Shown here one piece after another: positions 21,776-32,460 of a stretch of DNA of 64,000 nt. The stretch's first letter is position 1. Each line of letters opens with the position of its first letter. Location: positions 48,852,312 to 48,916,311 of the forward strand of contig OZ020589.1 of the NCBI GenBank assembly GCA_963971535.1. The letters run 5' to 3'. Made by a program: the position numbers and the translations under genes. The stretch is from Notolepis coatsorum. Taxonomy: Eukaryota > Chordata > Actinopteri > Aulopiformes > Paralepididae. The notes below the pieces were generated by a model. It did no database searches and was not told where the DNA came from. It was given only the letters and a program-made list of their open reading frames with translations.

Positions 21776-21810
21776 GTATCGATCTGGATTGATGTATCGT
21801 CCCACCCCTA

Positions 21811-21880
21811 CTACTTACTCCTGGTAGTAATATGCCTCCAGAGTGCTGAGTAGGGCTGGGTTAGTCTACGTAATAGGCCG
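21811..21880. repeat. 53-bp tandem array, right part
   Basis: 'Ctacttactcctggtagtaa' and 'tgcctccagagtgctgag' repeat the 9359-9667 unit and then decay. This is the continuation of the array split by the 12-kb element. Confidence 0.85.
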
Positions 21881-21894
21881 TAATAAAAGAGCGT

Positions 21895-22067
21895 AATAAA
21901 AGAGCGACGTCTATAGCAGCGGAAAACGTTTATTTTGTACATTATCTAACGTTAACACGAACCTAAACTAACTTTAGGTTAGTTGTAATGTTAGTTTAGG
22001 TTTGTGTTAACGTTAGATAATGTACAAAATAAACGTTTTCCGCTGCTATAGACGTCGCTCTTTTATT
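21895..22067. repeat. long near-perfect hairpin
   Basis: The left arm starts at 21895 (aataaaagagcgacgtctat) and the right arm ends at 22067 (atagacgtcgctcttttatt). Pairing continues inward through CGGAAAACGTTTATTTTGTA and TAACGTTAACAC to a small loop near 21980. Arms are about 78 bases. It is probably a small palindromic element; no protein is encoded. Confidence 0.9.
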
Positions 22068-22432
22068 TTGAAACCCCCCAGAAAGGAAGTCATTATATTT
22101 GCTTTGTTGAACGTCCGGTTCTGTGTTAGCTCCGGTTAGCTACGTGCAGTAGTTAGTATTATATTATCAATACCAGCCATTGGATTACTGTTTTCTAAAT
22201 TGGGGAGGCTTTTAATCGTCAAGGTAAGAGGATTTTAAGTCATGGTATCCATAAACTTCAATCGGTTCGGATCTTTTGAATGAATGAGAATATCAACAAA
22301 CACGGCTTCACGTTGAAATCACTGAGTGCGCGCAGAGAGGAGTCGTTCGGCAAAAAATAGTTCAGAGTATATTTGCTTAGAAAACGTAATTGTCGAATTC
22401 AATTATTTTTTATTTCTCCATGTGGTATGAAT
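22068..22432. other. unassigned sequence
   Basis: No element or gene was recognised. A consensus-like splice donor (tcaaggtaagag, about 22217-22228) is present but has no supporting coding frame. Confidence 0.3.
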
Positions 22433-25310
22433 GAATGAATGAATGAAAACTTTATTAACAGATTGCAGAATGGGTACAGTGCAGTACAGCTCAATACATA
22501 CAATTGTTAAGGGGATGCAGACCAGAGAAAGACTTTCGTCTTGTTTCCACCAGGGTCCCCCATTTCCAATTCATCGTAACATATATGACATACATGACAT
22601 ACAGATAGACAGTACTGCTACATCTATACATTTATGACATACCAGATTTGCAATTACAGTACTGTATTTGTGATACAAAAAGAGTCCAGAAAGAAAAGAG
22701 TATATACATTAGGCGTAGAAACTGTACATTGGATTGGGTAGGTGGGGGTGGGACTGTACATTGGAGGTGGTTGGGGGGGGGGGGGGGTGTTGGGTAGGAG
22801 TGGGGGGGGGGGGGGGGGTAGGAGGGGGGGGGGACACTGTATAACTGTACAAACAACACTGTACATTGGATTATGGGACTGTACATTGGACTGTACATTG
22901 GAGGTGGTTGGGTGGGTGGGGGGGGGGGTGGGTAGGAGGGGTGGGTGGGGGACACTGTACAACTGTACAAACAACACTGTACATTGGATTATTGACAAGA
23001 CCATACTTGGTAATTTACTGTACATTGGCGGGGGTTGTGTTCGGACATTTACAGGGGCCAGTTTCGAGTTGCAGTCTCCCTTAGGTGTTTTTTGAGAGTG
23101 TTTTTGAAAGTGGGTAGTGATTCACATTCCTTTACAGCTTTGGGTAGGGCGTTCCACATTGATGTGGCGTAATTGCGAAACGTGTTTAGTCCCTTGTTTG
23201 AGCCGAATCTGGGTTTAACATGATTTGTGGAGCTCCCTCTGGTGTTGTGATCGTGGTATTCACTGACCTTTGGGAAGTATTTAGTCATGTACATGGGTAC
23301 CTTGGTCGTGTAGTGTATCTTGTAGACCAGGCCCATTGCAAGTTGCTGTACTCTGTCGTCTACTCTAAGCCATCCTAGGTTGTCAAAGTGGGCAGGGGTG
23401 AGGTGGGTTCTAGGAGTAAGGTCAAGCAGTAGTCTGACCAGTTTGTTTTGAGATGTTTGTAATTTTGTTTTTAGCGCCTTTGAGGTGCTTTGGTACCATG
23501 AGGTGCAAGCATAGTCGTAGTACCCTTGAATGAGTGCTCCTGCTAGAGTCTTCAGGGTATTCTTGTTTACCAGTGAGGAGATCCGGTACAAGAAACGAGT
23601 TCGTTGGTTGACTTTTTTTATTACATTGGATGCCATTTTGTCACAGGAAAGATTTGCCTCTAGGATGGAACCCAGGTAGGTAATATCTTCTTTCCTTGTG
23701 ACAATATTGTCACCCACTGTAACTGAGAAGCCGTCGGTCTTGCTGAGTTTGTTATTTGAACCGAAGAGAATGGACTCTGTTTTGCCCATGTGTAATGATA
23801 GTTTGTTATCAGCGAGCCATATGCAGATTTTGCTTAGTTCTGAGCTGAGGGTTTTTTCAACCTGTAATTTGTTCTTGTCAGAGACCAGTAGGGCTGAGTC
23901 GTCCGCAAACAGGAACAAGTTGCAGTCACAAGCTGACGACATGTCATTTGCATAAATTAGGAACAGTAGCGGACCTAGTATGCTTCCTTGTGGAACACCA
24001 CAGTTTACTGTGAGGGGGGGGGATAGGGTACCGTTTACCTCCACCATCTGCTCTCTCCCCTCCAGGTAGGATTGCATCCAGCTCACTGATAGACTATCAA
24101 AACCAATTGCTTTTAGCTTGTCAATCAGAATGGTGTGATTGACAGTGTCGAAGGCCTTTTGTAGGTCCAGCATGACCATGCCGCAGTATTTGCCCGCGTC
24201 CACCTCTTGTTTGATGTGGTCGTTTAAATAGAGAAGGCATGTGTCAGTGGAGTGGGATGTTCTGAAGCCAGATTGGAATTCGTAGATTAGATTTTTTTCC
24301 GCAAGGTATTTTTCGACCTGTTCGTATACAATTTTTTCCATGACTTTCGAGATGGAGGTAAGGATAGAAACAGGGCGGTAGTTGCCTGGGTCTAATTTAC
24401 TGCCTTTTTTGTGCAGAGGGGTCACTCTCGCAATTTTGAAGTCCTTGGGGACGTGTCCCTGTTTTATAGAGAGGTTTATTATGTGTGTGATGACTGGGGT
24501 GATGGCGGCTGCTGAGTCTCTGAGGAATTTGGAGGGGATGTTGTCATGGCCAGTGGCCTTGTTAGGTTGGAGGGCGCTCAGTTTTTTGAGTACCTCATCT
24601 GTTGTTACCATTTCCAGTTTGAAGTCGTCTTTGTGGACCCCTAGGTTTTTGTAGTAAGCTACTATGTGTTCTACCCCATAATGCCCTGAGTGGGAGGGTA
24701 GTTTGTTTACCAGTGTTGTGGCTATGTTTGTGAAGAAACTATTTAAGTAATTGGCTACATCCAGCTTTTCTGTGATGAGCGTGTTGTCCGTCTTTATGTT
24801 TATGTTTGAGAATCTGGTTTTAAGTTTTTTACTGCAGCCTAGTTGGTTATTGAGTAATTTCCAAAGTTCACGCGGTTTGTTTTTGTTTTCCTCGGTTTTG
24901 TCATTGATGAATTTTTTCTTTGCTGTTTTGATCATGGAGTTTACATCATTTCTTAGTCTGTTTCTTTGCAGTTTGAGTTCAGTCACGTGGGCTTGGAGTT
25001 CACTGCTCGTGCTTATGTTAAGCTTTGACTGACTTTTACGAAACTCAGAGCATTTTTTGTCTCTGGTTTTCATAGCGGTCAGTATTTCAGCGTGCATCCA
25101 CGGCTCAGCGCGATTTTTTACCCTGGTGGTTCTTAGGGGGGCCATGTTGTTTAGTATCGTTGAAAATTTGGTTTTGAAGCCAAGCCATGTTTCTTCAACC
25201 AGTGTACCATTGAGCTCATCTGACCAGTCCAGACCCTCCAGTTCAAGGTTAAAGGCCTCGCTAGAGTAGGTTTTTAGGTCTCTAGATGTGACTGTTTTGT
25301 GACAGCCACA
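22433..25310 (-). mobile_element. CR1/L2-group LINE, longest copy, 5' truncated
   Basis: The element runs right to left. Its 3' end is the TGAATGAA tandem at 22433-22446, followed by the 3' UTR (22447-23048) and reverse transcriptase coding sequence. The zinc finger and endonuclease expected upstream are missing, so it was copied incompletely. The 3' UTR holds long G-runs on the plus strand (22771-22835, 22919-22928) between repeats of TGTACATTGG. Confidence 0.85.
22771..22960 (+). repeat. G-runs in the LINE 3' UTR
   Basis: Several runs of eight or more G (plus strand) sit between TGTACATTGG units. The equivalent region recurs with expanded runs at 45431-45560, and as C-runs in the plus-strand copy at 29003-29030. 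The tract is therefore a property of the LINE family, C-rich in its sense RNA. Confidence 0.85.
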
Positions 25311-25325
25311 AATAAATAAATACAC
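23049..25325 (-). pseudogene. LINE reverse transcriptase, uninterrupted but N-terminally truncated
   Basis: A single minus-strand frame of 758 codons has no stop. The apparent ATG at 25325 lies at or beyond the element boundary, so the true protein start is missing. Motifs in order: NKATGHDNIPSKFLRDSAAA (about residue 255), GNYRPVSILTSISKVMEKIV (about 315), VMLDLQKAFDTVNH (about 385), GVPQGSILGPLLFLIYANDM (about 445) and LFADDSALLV with the catalytic FADD (about 473). A C-terminal LINE domain (FRNYATSMWNALP, about 725) follows. Without its endonuclease the copy cannot retrotranspose by itself. Confidence 0.85.
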
Positions 25326-25706
25326 AGGTCACAACATGTTTACAGGAACGTTTGAGTTTTATTTGGATTGTATTTCGTGACTGTAGGGCACTGTAGGGAA
25401 CGTCAGGCTATTGCACCGCCCCACTTCCAGTGATGAAGCTAAGCTACGCTAACGGAGCTACTGTTCCCAAAGCTAAATGCACGCACAGAGACAAAAAAGG
25501 TATGTATCTTCTTGTCTAACTCCAGGGAAGATGTTAAATAAGCTAATTTCCCAAAATGTTGGAGTTTTCCTTTAAAGGGATATTTAAAGGGTTTAAAAGT
25601 CAACATGGGAGTGGACAGATATGCTTTCTTTATGCAAATGTGAGAAGACCTGTCATTGTAATTATCATCACAATAAAGAGATGGTAATTACAGTATATAT
25701 CTAAAT
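25311..25706. other. unassigned spacer with a probable small repeat
   Basis: No gene was seen. 'Gctaatttcccaaaatgttg' then 'gagttttcctttaa' (25541-25576) looks like the end of a common short fish repeat, but I could not locate its other end. Confidence 0.3.
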
Positions 25707-26682
25707 TAGGGATGCCCCGATCACGTTTTTTGCCACCGATACCGATCACCGATCGTCGTGAGCCATATCGGCCGATACCGATCCGATACCGATCGTTTTT
25801 GATTAAAAGAAATTAAAATGTATTTTATATAATTTTTTTTTATAATTTTTTTTTATAAAATATATATATTATATAATTAGACTTGTACTTGTATTATCTG
25901 CGAGACATCGCCACCACGCAACAAGCTCCACTGTCTGTGTGTACTCTAGTAGCCTCCAGCTACAGCCAGGATTCTCCGGAGCTGCAGCTGGACCTATACT
26001 CGAGTAGCCTCGAGCTACGGCCAGGATTCTCCGGTGCTGCACCTGGACCCTATTGGTATAACGTTACTTAACTGTGCTCAGCAAGCCCTCAGCTCGAATA
26101 CGCATCGAATCAGTGTTATAAGACATTGATATCAGGAGCTATCTGTAGCTACTGCTAGCCGGATATATAACGTTAATACAACGCCTCAGTGAATTATTTC
26201 GTTCAATGGGACATTTCGTTTTTAACAGTGAACTAACTTGCGCTAACGTGAGCTAACAGCTAACAGCTAACAGGTATCATACCTACCTACTAGACTTTGT
26301 GGAGCGTTTGTTGATGTCAGGAGCTATCGGTAGCTGGCCGGCTAGATACCGTTCGGTTAGACAATGCCTCATCATGTATTAAACTAAAAGTGAATAGTTG
26401 ACTGGGTCATTTTGTAACGGTAGCTAAGCTAACGTTAGCTCAGGGAGATGCCGACACGCCGTCCTCCCGTGTCTCACTAGACTAGACCCGTGTTTACATG
26501 CGTGCGGGAGGGGCTGGACTCGAGAGCAGACGCCGCACCACCGGTGTCTGAGACAGAACTCAGCGACAGCGATCGGGTTTGACGATCGGTGAAAATAAAA
26601 CATTATCACCGATCACCGATCGCATATTTATACTGATTATCGGCCGATAACGATCGGTGGCCGATCGATCGGGGCATCCCTA
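25707..26682. mobile_element. non-autonomous hAT element
   Basis: The ends TAGGGATGCCCCGATCACG and CGATCGGGGCATCCCTA are inverted. The octamer ATCTAAAT is duplicated at 25699-25706 and 26683-26690. GATCGG/CCGATC motifs fill both subterminal regions. No transposase. Confidence 0.92.
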
Positions 26683-27484
26683 ATCTAAATCCATCACAAA
26701 TAGAATGGCTCAAGTATCTCTTTCTTTCACTATCTATAATGTAGGCTGTCTTTCAGTGTGCAGACAGTTGATCAAGCTGTAGGATTAAAGGGTCATGTAT
26801 TGTAGTCTCACTCTCACTCTCTCTCTGTAATATATACTCTCATTCAGATGCGCAATTGGAACAAGCGGTAAACTTGGAGAGATTCTAGTTATTGGTTGCA
26901 ATTGAAGGGGGAAGTTTTACATCCAATCACAGTAAAAAGAAAAATGCTTTATATAATGCCCAGACAGGTATGTGTCACTGCAGTTGTGGTCTCAACCGTT
27001 CTTGAAATAGGATTTGGAGTCCTCTTTGTCTGAGACCGAGTCAAGACAGAGTGAAAATGCAGTCAAGTCTGAGACTTAAAAAAAATTCTGTCTTGAGACC
27101 TACAGACCTCGAGTACTACAACACTTGTGTGTAGTGTCTGAGGGAAATCTGTTCCAGCTGCAAAATTGGTTCCTTCTGCATACTAACATTATGACAAACT
27201 GATAAGATATAGGCCTATCATATTTGCATTTGAAAATGGTCAAATAAGACACAACATGCTCATTCCATAATTACTAAAGGCTGTATGCTGAATCCTCAAT
27301 GTAGTAAATAATATAGCAACGTTCAGAACTCCAATTAAACTTGTTTTTACCACAGACTATTTCATTACCATTTGAAAATGGCAACATTAATCTATCATGA
27401 TATATATTCCACCATATAATTTCGGTTTGATAGGACGTTAGTATTATATATGGCTAGCTACTGTAGGTAGGCCATGTTGGTTAA
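26683..27484. other. unassigned sequence with a GAGACC-rich repeat
   Basis: No gene was recognised. Bases about 26985-27125 carry repeated GGTCTC, GAGACC and GAGTCAAGAC-type motifs ending 'gagtactacaacactt', like a known style of degenerate fish repeat. The rest is AT-rich and probably intronic. Confidence 0.35.
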
Positions 27485-28140
27485 TGTTAGCTCCCTACAG
27501 GTCCTCTTGAATACTTTCCGGACGAGCTGGACATGCTTTTAAGCTCCTTCCCAGAAGATGGCGCCCCCCAGGTGCAAATAGGTGACTTCAACCTACCTGA
27601 CCCTTCCCAGTCTGCCGCAGTGGTCCGTCTCCTAGAGTCCTTCGACCTGACTCCCAGCTCCTGGACATAATATTCTCCTGTGACTCCAGTATAATTAATA
27701 CCAAGATAACACCCCTCCATTTATCACACTTCTTTGTATCTTGTGCTAAACCACAATCCACCTGCTCCAACTCACACTGCCTCATTCAGATGCAACCTAC
27801 ACTCCCTGTCCCCCTCCACCCTCTCGGTTATTATCCAGGGATCTCTGAAGGGTCAATCAACAGTTATGTCACACCTCAACTAATGCAATACTCTTCTAGC
27901 TGGTCTACTGCAGCAGCCCGCCTGATCTCCCACCTACCAAAGTCAGTCCACGTTACCCCACTTCTCAAAGAGCTGCACTGGCTTCCCATTGCCGAACAAA
28001 TCATCTTCCAGGTCCTTGACCTGGCATACCGTGCAACAAAGGGAATCCTACCGCCGGTCAATGGTCTCTAACTACACACCTTCAAGACCATTACACTGCA
28101 TCTTCTGGCCACCGGAGACTAAATGTAAATGACTAAATGT
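27485..28140 (+). pseudogene. L2-like LINE scraps
   Basis: Frame-shifted coding remnants include an endonuclease piece with QIGDFNLPDPS (about 27575) and a C-terminal piece with HVTPLLKELHWLPIAEQIIF (about 27950-28010) followed by LAYRATKGILPP. The sequence ends in a (TAAATG) tail at 28121-28143, typical of fish L2-related elements. The reverse transcriptase core is absent, so an internal deletion separates the two pieces. Confidence 0.65.
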
Positions 28141-28291
28141 AAATGTAGATAGCTTTGGGACATTGATGTATTTAATATATACTGATTCTAGATACAATGG
28201 AGGATTCATCTTTATATAATGTCAGTGTATAATGTTAGTATGTGGGCAGTGGACACAGTGACTCCTGCTGAGGAATAATGAGGCAGCTCAC

Positions 28292-28412
28292 CTTCTGTCC
28301 TGCTGATGGTGTCCATGACAACGTTGTACTCGTGGATCTTGTCTTTGTGGTGCTGGAACTCCCTCTTCAGGCTCAATAGTTCCTCTGGGGAGAACTTCCC
28401 TGAGTTCTTGGC
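28292..28412 (-). CDS. lrpap1: one internal exon of LDL receptor-related protein-associated protein 1 (RAP)
   Basis: Read on the minus strand, a polypyrimidine-AG acceptor (ttctcccttgtcag, ending at 28413) precedes 121 exonic bases, and a GTGAGC donor follows at 28291. The exon encodes AKNSGKFSPEELLSLKREFQ then HHKDKIHEYNVVMDTISRTE, with one base left over. This matches the end of the first and start of the second helical domain of RAP, an ER-resident chaperone. RAP escorts LDL-receptor family members through the secretory pathway and blocks premature ligand binding. The family keeps the SGKF..EEL and HHK.K.HEYN patterns seen here. No other RAP exon was found in the window, so adjacent introns must be long or extend outside. 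It is the only host coding exon I can support. Confidence 0.85.
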
Positions 28413-28525
28413 CTGACAAGGGAGAAAGCCATTTGGTCAGTATATACATAATAACTGATAGATATCTGTTGCCACCTGTAGATAATGTCCTCTCAATCCA
28501 CTCACCTTTAAAAATAGAAAAGGAC

Positions 28526-28794
28526 TAGGAATGATTGACTTATATATTAGAAGTCTGTCTCAAAGATTAGATCATAGCAATGTCTTAGTTATGCAGACTG
28601 ATCCCGACATCCTGGTCTTTGGTGAATCCTGGCTAAATAAACATATTCTTTAATGGGTTACAACCTTTATAGAGTGGACAGAGTTGGAAGGGGAGGAGGG
28701 GTAGCTCTTTTTGTTAAATCTTCTTTCTCTGGGTCTGTTTGTCTGCTTGACAAAGGTTCTTGAGACCTTGGTAAATAATCAACTAGATAATTTC
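28526..28794 (+). pseudogene. CR1-like LINE endonuclease fragment
   Basis: Frame-shifted coding with DILVFGESWLNK (about 28607-28642), then YNLYRVDR and GRGGGVALFVKS (about 28660-28720), matching the APE endonuclease of CR1-group LINEs. It is interrupted by the LINE tail at about 28795. Confidence 0.65.
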
Positions 28795-28998
28795 TCTCAA
28801 ATCACTCAATACTAACATCACTCTGGATTCAGAGCCAATCGCAACACAATGTCAGACACCATCACTACCCACCTTCAAAAACACTCTCAAAGAACACCTA
28901 CGGGAGACTGCAATTCAAAACTGGCCCCTACAAATGTCTTAACCCAGTTGTACAGTAAATTACCAAGTATGGCTGTGTCAGTATTCCAATGTACAGTG

Positions 28999-29033
<35 letters not shown>

Positions 29034-29367
29034 TACAGCCCCCACCCTCCAACCCCACCCAACCTCCTACAATGTACAGTTTCTACGTCAAATGTATATA
29101 CTCTTTTTCTGGACACTTTTTGTATCACAAACAGTACTGTATTTGCAAATCTGATATGTCATAAATGTATAGATGTAGCAGTACTGTCTATCTGTATGTC
29201 ATGTATGTCATATATGTTATGATTAATTGAAAATGGGACCCTGATGTAAACAAGACGAAAGTCTTTCTCTGGTCTGCATCCCCTTAACAATTGTATGTAT
29301 TGAGTTGTACTGTACTGTACCCATTCTGCAATCTGTTAATAAACTTTTCAATCAATCAATCAATCAA
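28795..29367 (+). mobile_element. 3' end of the CR1/L2-group LINE, plus-strand copy
   Basis: This is the same family as 22433-25310 but in sense orientation. It contains the last codons (LPTFKNTLKEHL-like, frameshifted, about 28870), the 3' UTR with the C-run at 29003-29030, the 'aatctgttaataaa' terminal block and an (ATCA)n tail at 29350-29367. Confidence 0.8.
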
Positions 29368-29863
29368 ACCACATTGATTACTAATGATAGATATGCCTTT
29401 AGATAAGAGGAAACACTGTGCTGCTCTCTTTATAGATCTGCCAAAAGCCTTTGATACAGTTGATTATCGCCTGCTTTTAAAAAGGTTATCTAGTATTGGC
29501 ATGGATAGTGATGCATGTGATTGGGTCCTGTCCTTTTTACTATAATATTAATGATATTGTTTCTTCTTTGAATTAACCATTTGTATGCGGACGATACCAT
29601 TGTGTACTGTTCAGTTGGCCACAGAGAACTTGCAGCTTTCTTTTAATGTTTTCAAGGAGGCTTTTATCAATGTTAAATTAGTCCTCAATGCTAGTAAAAC
29701 TAAATTCATGCTGTTCTCCAGAGCCAGAAATGTTGATTATGATGAAGTACATCAAGCCGTTCTAACATTGAGTCACAAGAGTATAAATATCTTGGCTTGT
29801 GGCTTTTCATTTAGGTTCCATGTTGATAGAAGCACTTGTTTTTCATATGTGTATATAATGTAA
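29368..29863 (+). pseudogene. LINE reverse transcriptase scraps
   Basis: Remnants read ALFIDLPKAFDTVDYRLLLK (about 29435-29490, motif A), then a broken YADDT-like region (about 29585), then LVLNASKTKFMLFSRARN (about 29680-29735). It probably belongs with 28526-28794 as one LINE split by the tail insertion. Frameshifts and deletions abound. Confidence 0.65.
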
Positions 29864-30449
29864 ATATCTGTAGATGATAGCAGACATCTACTCTGACAGA
29901 TCTATAGATCTTAAATGAGGAGACAGCCAGTGTGTGTCTTCACTCAGGCCCTGTGAGGGATAGAGCCACGGTCGGTCATCTGCCCGAGGTGTTAATATCA
30001 ACAGAGATGGGAGGGTCAGCTAGGGAAGGGAGAAACCATTGCTATGGGGAAGAGATAGGAGAGACGTTAGAGTGTGTCAGAGGTGACAGAGAGAGAGAGA
30101 GAGCCATTGCTATGGCTAATAGCCGTTGCTAAGGAAACACACTTTTATAGCTGGGGGGTTTTCCGGGTCGTGTCAGACTAGGAAACAAAGCTGACACGTA
30201 GACATGTTGACAGAGAGACTGCAATAGCTGGAGGGTGGTGGAGGGGCCTTCTCAACCCTCCTAGGCCATGAGGTAGCTAGCTTCGGCTAACAGGGAAGGC
30301 TTTTGGCTAACCACTAGGCCTCAACCACCATCGAACTGATAGCAGGAGAGAACGGTAGAATTAAGGAATTCAATAGACCTTTCAAAGACCTTTCAGAACT
30401 GTTTTCCATCATGAGGATATGTTTATGGAATAAACATAACATTTGAAGG
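29864..30449. other. unassigned sequence
   Basis: No gene was recognised. A short AG run lies at 30091-30104 and a 'gccattgctatgg' repeat at 30032 and 30104. Nothing else stands out. Confidence 0.3.
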
Positions 30450-30960
30450 AAAGGTACCGATACTGATCCGATACCAGTGCATATATTTAAAAAAAAAAAA
30501 AAAAAATTATATTATATAAATTATTATTATTACAATTTTTTTTACAGCTACAGATACTGTTTTATATATACTGTTTTTTTGTAATAACTAGAAAGTAATG
30601 GTATTTATTCAACAACAGGTGATTGTATAGATTAGTATTAGTATCATTAATTGAAAACTATGCTCAATGAGTTCACCCACGGAAAGGTTGTTGGGACATT
30701 GGTTCCACACGGATGTTATACGTTGTTGCACTTGCTACCCAGTCTGCTCCGGTTCAGTTAGCTAGTAGCAGAGGCTCTGGCTAGTAGTAACGTTTATGTT
30801 GTGATTTTCTATGCAAAATAAATATTCAACATTCTCTTTTGAGACTCCGCCTCAGACTCTTATCCTTTGGCACTTGCTGTACTTTGCTTGCAGGTCTGCA
30901 GCCATTATTGCTGGATTATGAATAGCACCAACTTTAGCCAAGGTACCGTTATCAAGCTAA
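30450..30960. mobile_element. partial copy of the GATACCG-ended hAT element
   Basis: Bases from 'ggtaccgatactgatccgat' (about 30455) to 'ccaactttagcca' (about 30942) match 11250-11900 in the reverse orientation, including 'cacggaaaggttgttgggac' and 'agactccgcctcagactctt'. The other end is missing. Confidence 0.75.
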
Positions 30961-31513
30961 GCTAGCTGACCTAGTTCGTCTTCCCCGCAAGGTTTTCACT
31001 TTGACATTTGATAACGTTAGTCAGCTAACGCTAGTCAGTAGCTACTTGACTTAAATACGATTCACCGTAGGTGCATTATTGTTGATAGACGGGCCGGCCA
31101 GTGTCAGGTCCTGGAGAAAGGACAGGCGATCATCTGATTTGATGTAACGTTAAAGCGGATTGTAAGGGCAACCGAACAACAAAAAGATGCCAGTGAGGGA
31201 ATAGGTAAGAAGCTCTTTCCAACGCGTGGTGCTTGTTGATAGTAAACCAGGTCCTCTCCTTGAGTGCATTTAACGAGTTTTATTTTCTCTTGGAAAAGCA
31301 TAACATAAACTCGGTGTTTAACTGTAACCTAAACAAATAACTAGTGCTGCAAAATAAACCTGAAAAATAACTCAAAACAACTGAAAACAAACAAAACACG
31401 CACGCCCCTAATTGCTACTGTATAAAAACATAACAATTTCAATGCATGCAAAGGATTATAGCCAAACAGATAGTCCACATCAGTATTCAATATTCAACTC
31501 ATAATGTTCATAG
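30961..31513 (-). repeat. possible LTR of the old BEL/Pao element
   Basis: This lies just beyond the BEL/Pao pol remnant on the minus strand, where the 3' LTR should be. A polyadenylation-like AATAAA is present when read on the minus strand (about 31290). No second copy is visible for comparison, so this is positional inference only. The left part (30961-31090) is AACGTTAGC-rich with nothing recognisable. Confidence 0.25.
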
Positions 31514-32460
31514 TTAACCCATTCTCCGCCATTCACGTGTTAAGGCGGGTTTCTCCGCCATGCGTTGTCTGCCAATAACTCTGTAAGGCGTTTTTTAGAT
31601 CAATATTTCATATTTTCGTCATGGTATTCATATTTAACCCACAGAGTCATGGGTGATGCTGTCTGGGCCATCACAACTCTGCAACGCTTCAATACCGCCA
31701 CCTCGTGGCCGATCGACGAGTTGCCAAACCGGAAGTGCTCGGTCCGTCCCCTATTTTCGTCCGGCCACTCGCTTATCGTCCCGGGGCTCAATACAGACAC
31801 CGTCGATATGAATCTTTGCCATAACTCAATAATCAACATGATTTGGACGTGTATTAGTAATATACAAACCGGAAATGGATCGCATCGATCAACATCCCAT
31901 AATAGCAATCTTTTTGCTCCACTCTCATCGCCCAACGCTACGAGGAGACTGGGGTGAGTTTCAGCGTTTTTCTTTACCATTTTCGATACAAACTGCTCTG
32001 ATCAATATATCACCCATACTACATGAATCATTTAACGTCGGTCATTGAATTATAAACGACCCCCCCCCCCTCCGTTCACCCGCAGATGACCAGTCATGAC
32101 GTTTAGGACCATGTACAGTTGACATTTTTTATATAACGTTGATCGGTATCAAACTGCATTTGATCATCTAATATATGCATTTATGCCTATATCTCACGTT
32201 CTATGAAATACTGCAGAAAACGATAAAAACATATTTATACTCTAGACGGTATTTTCGTATGAATGTGTGAATGAACAAGTAAAACGTTCCTACATCCTGA
32301 ACAATAGATAATTGATGTTGAATGGGTCATAGTAATGTCAATTTAGCAATACAATTTAAAAAGTTATAGCCCTGCAAAGAAGGTGAACATCTCCATAGAC
32401 TTATAGCGCTGGCAGAGAGGGTACAATGATGGGTACAATGCCCGGCAGAGAATGGGTTAA
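31514..32460. mobile_element. piggyBac-like non-autonomous element, copy 4
   Basis: TTAA-bounded, with ends TTAACCCATTCTCCGCC and GGCAGAGAATGGGTTAA. It is the uninterrupted sister of copy 3 and shows the pre-insertion state at the hAT site (about 32245). It sits between the old BEL/Pao 3' UTR and the candidate LTR. Confidence 0.85.

Larger units (their letters stand above)
9668..21810. mobile_element. hAT-ended element expanded to about 12 kb by nested insertions
   Basis: The left end TAGGGGTGGGAATCACCAG and the right end TATCGTCCCACCCCTA are the same two ends as in the compact 720-bp element at 44344-45063. There the right end is the complement of this left end and vice versa. Flanking octamers GTATTTAC (9660-9667) and CTACTTAC (21811-21818) agree at six of eight positions and lie at equivalent places in the 53-bp repeat. 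The bulk is later insertions: SINE, hAT elements, CR1-like, Rex1-like and gypsy elements, and a piggyBac-like element. Deletion or recombination between two separate elements is possible. Confidence 0.65.

Noticed and set aside
22632..23095. Proline- and glycine-rich proteins around 22632-23095, 28928-29222 and 45264-45709
   Set aside because: They are translations of G/C homopolymer tracts in the LINE 3' UTR.
22000..28290. Further lrpap1 exons downstream on the minus strand
   Set aside because: I looked for the conserved second- and third-domain RAP sequences and found none in the repeat-free parts.
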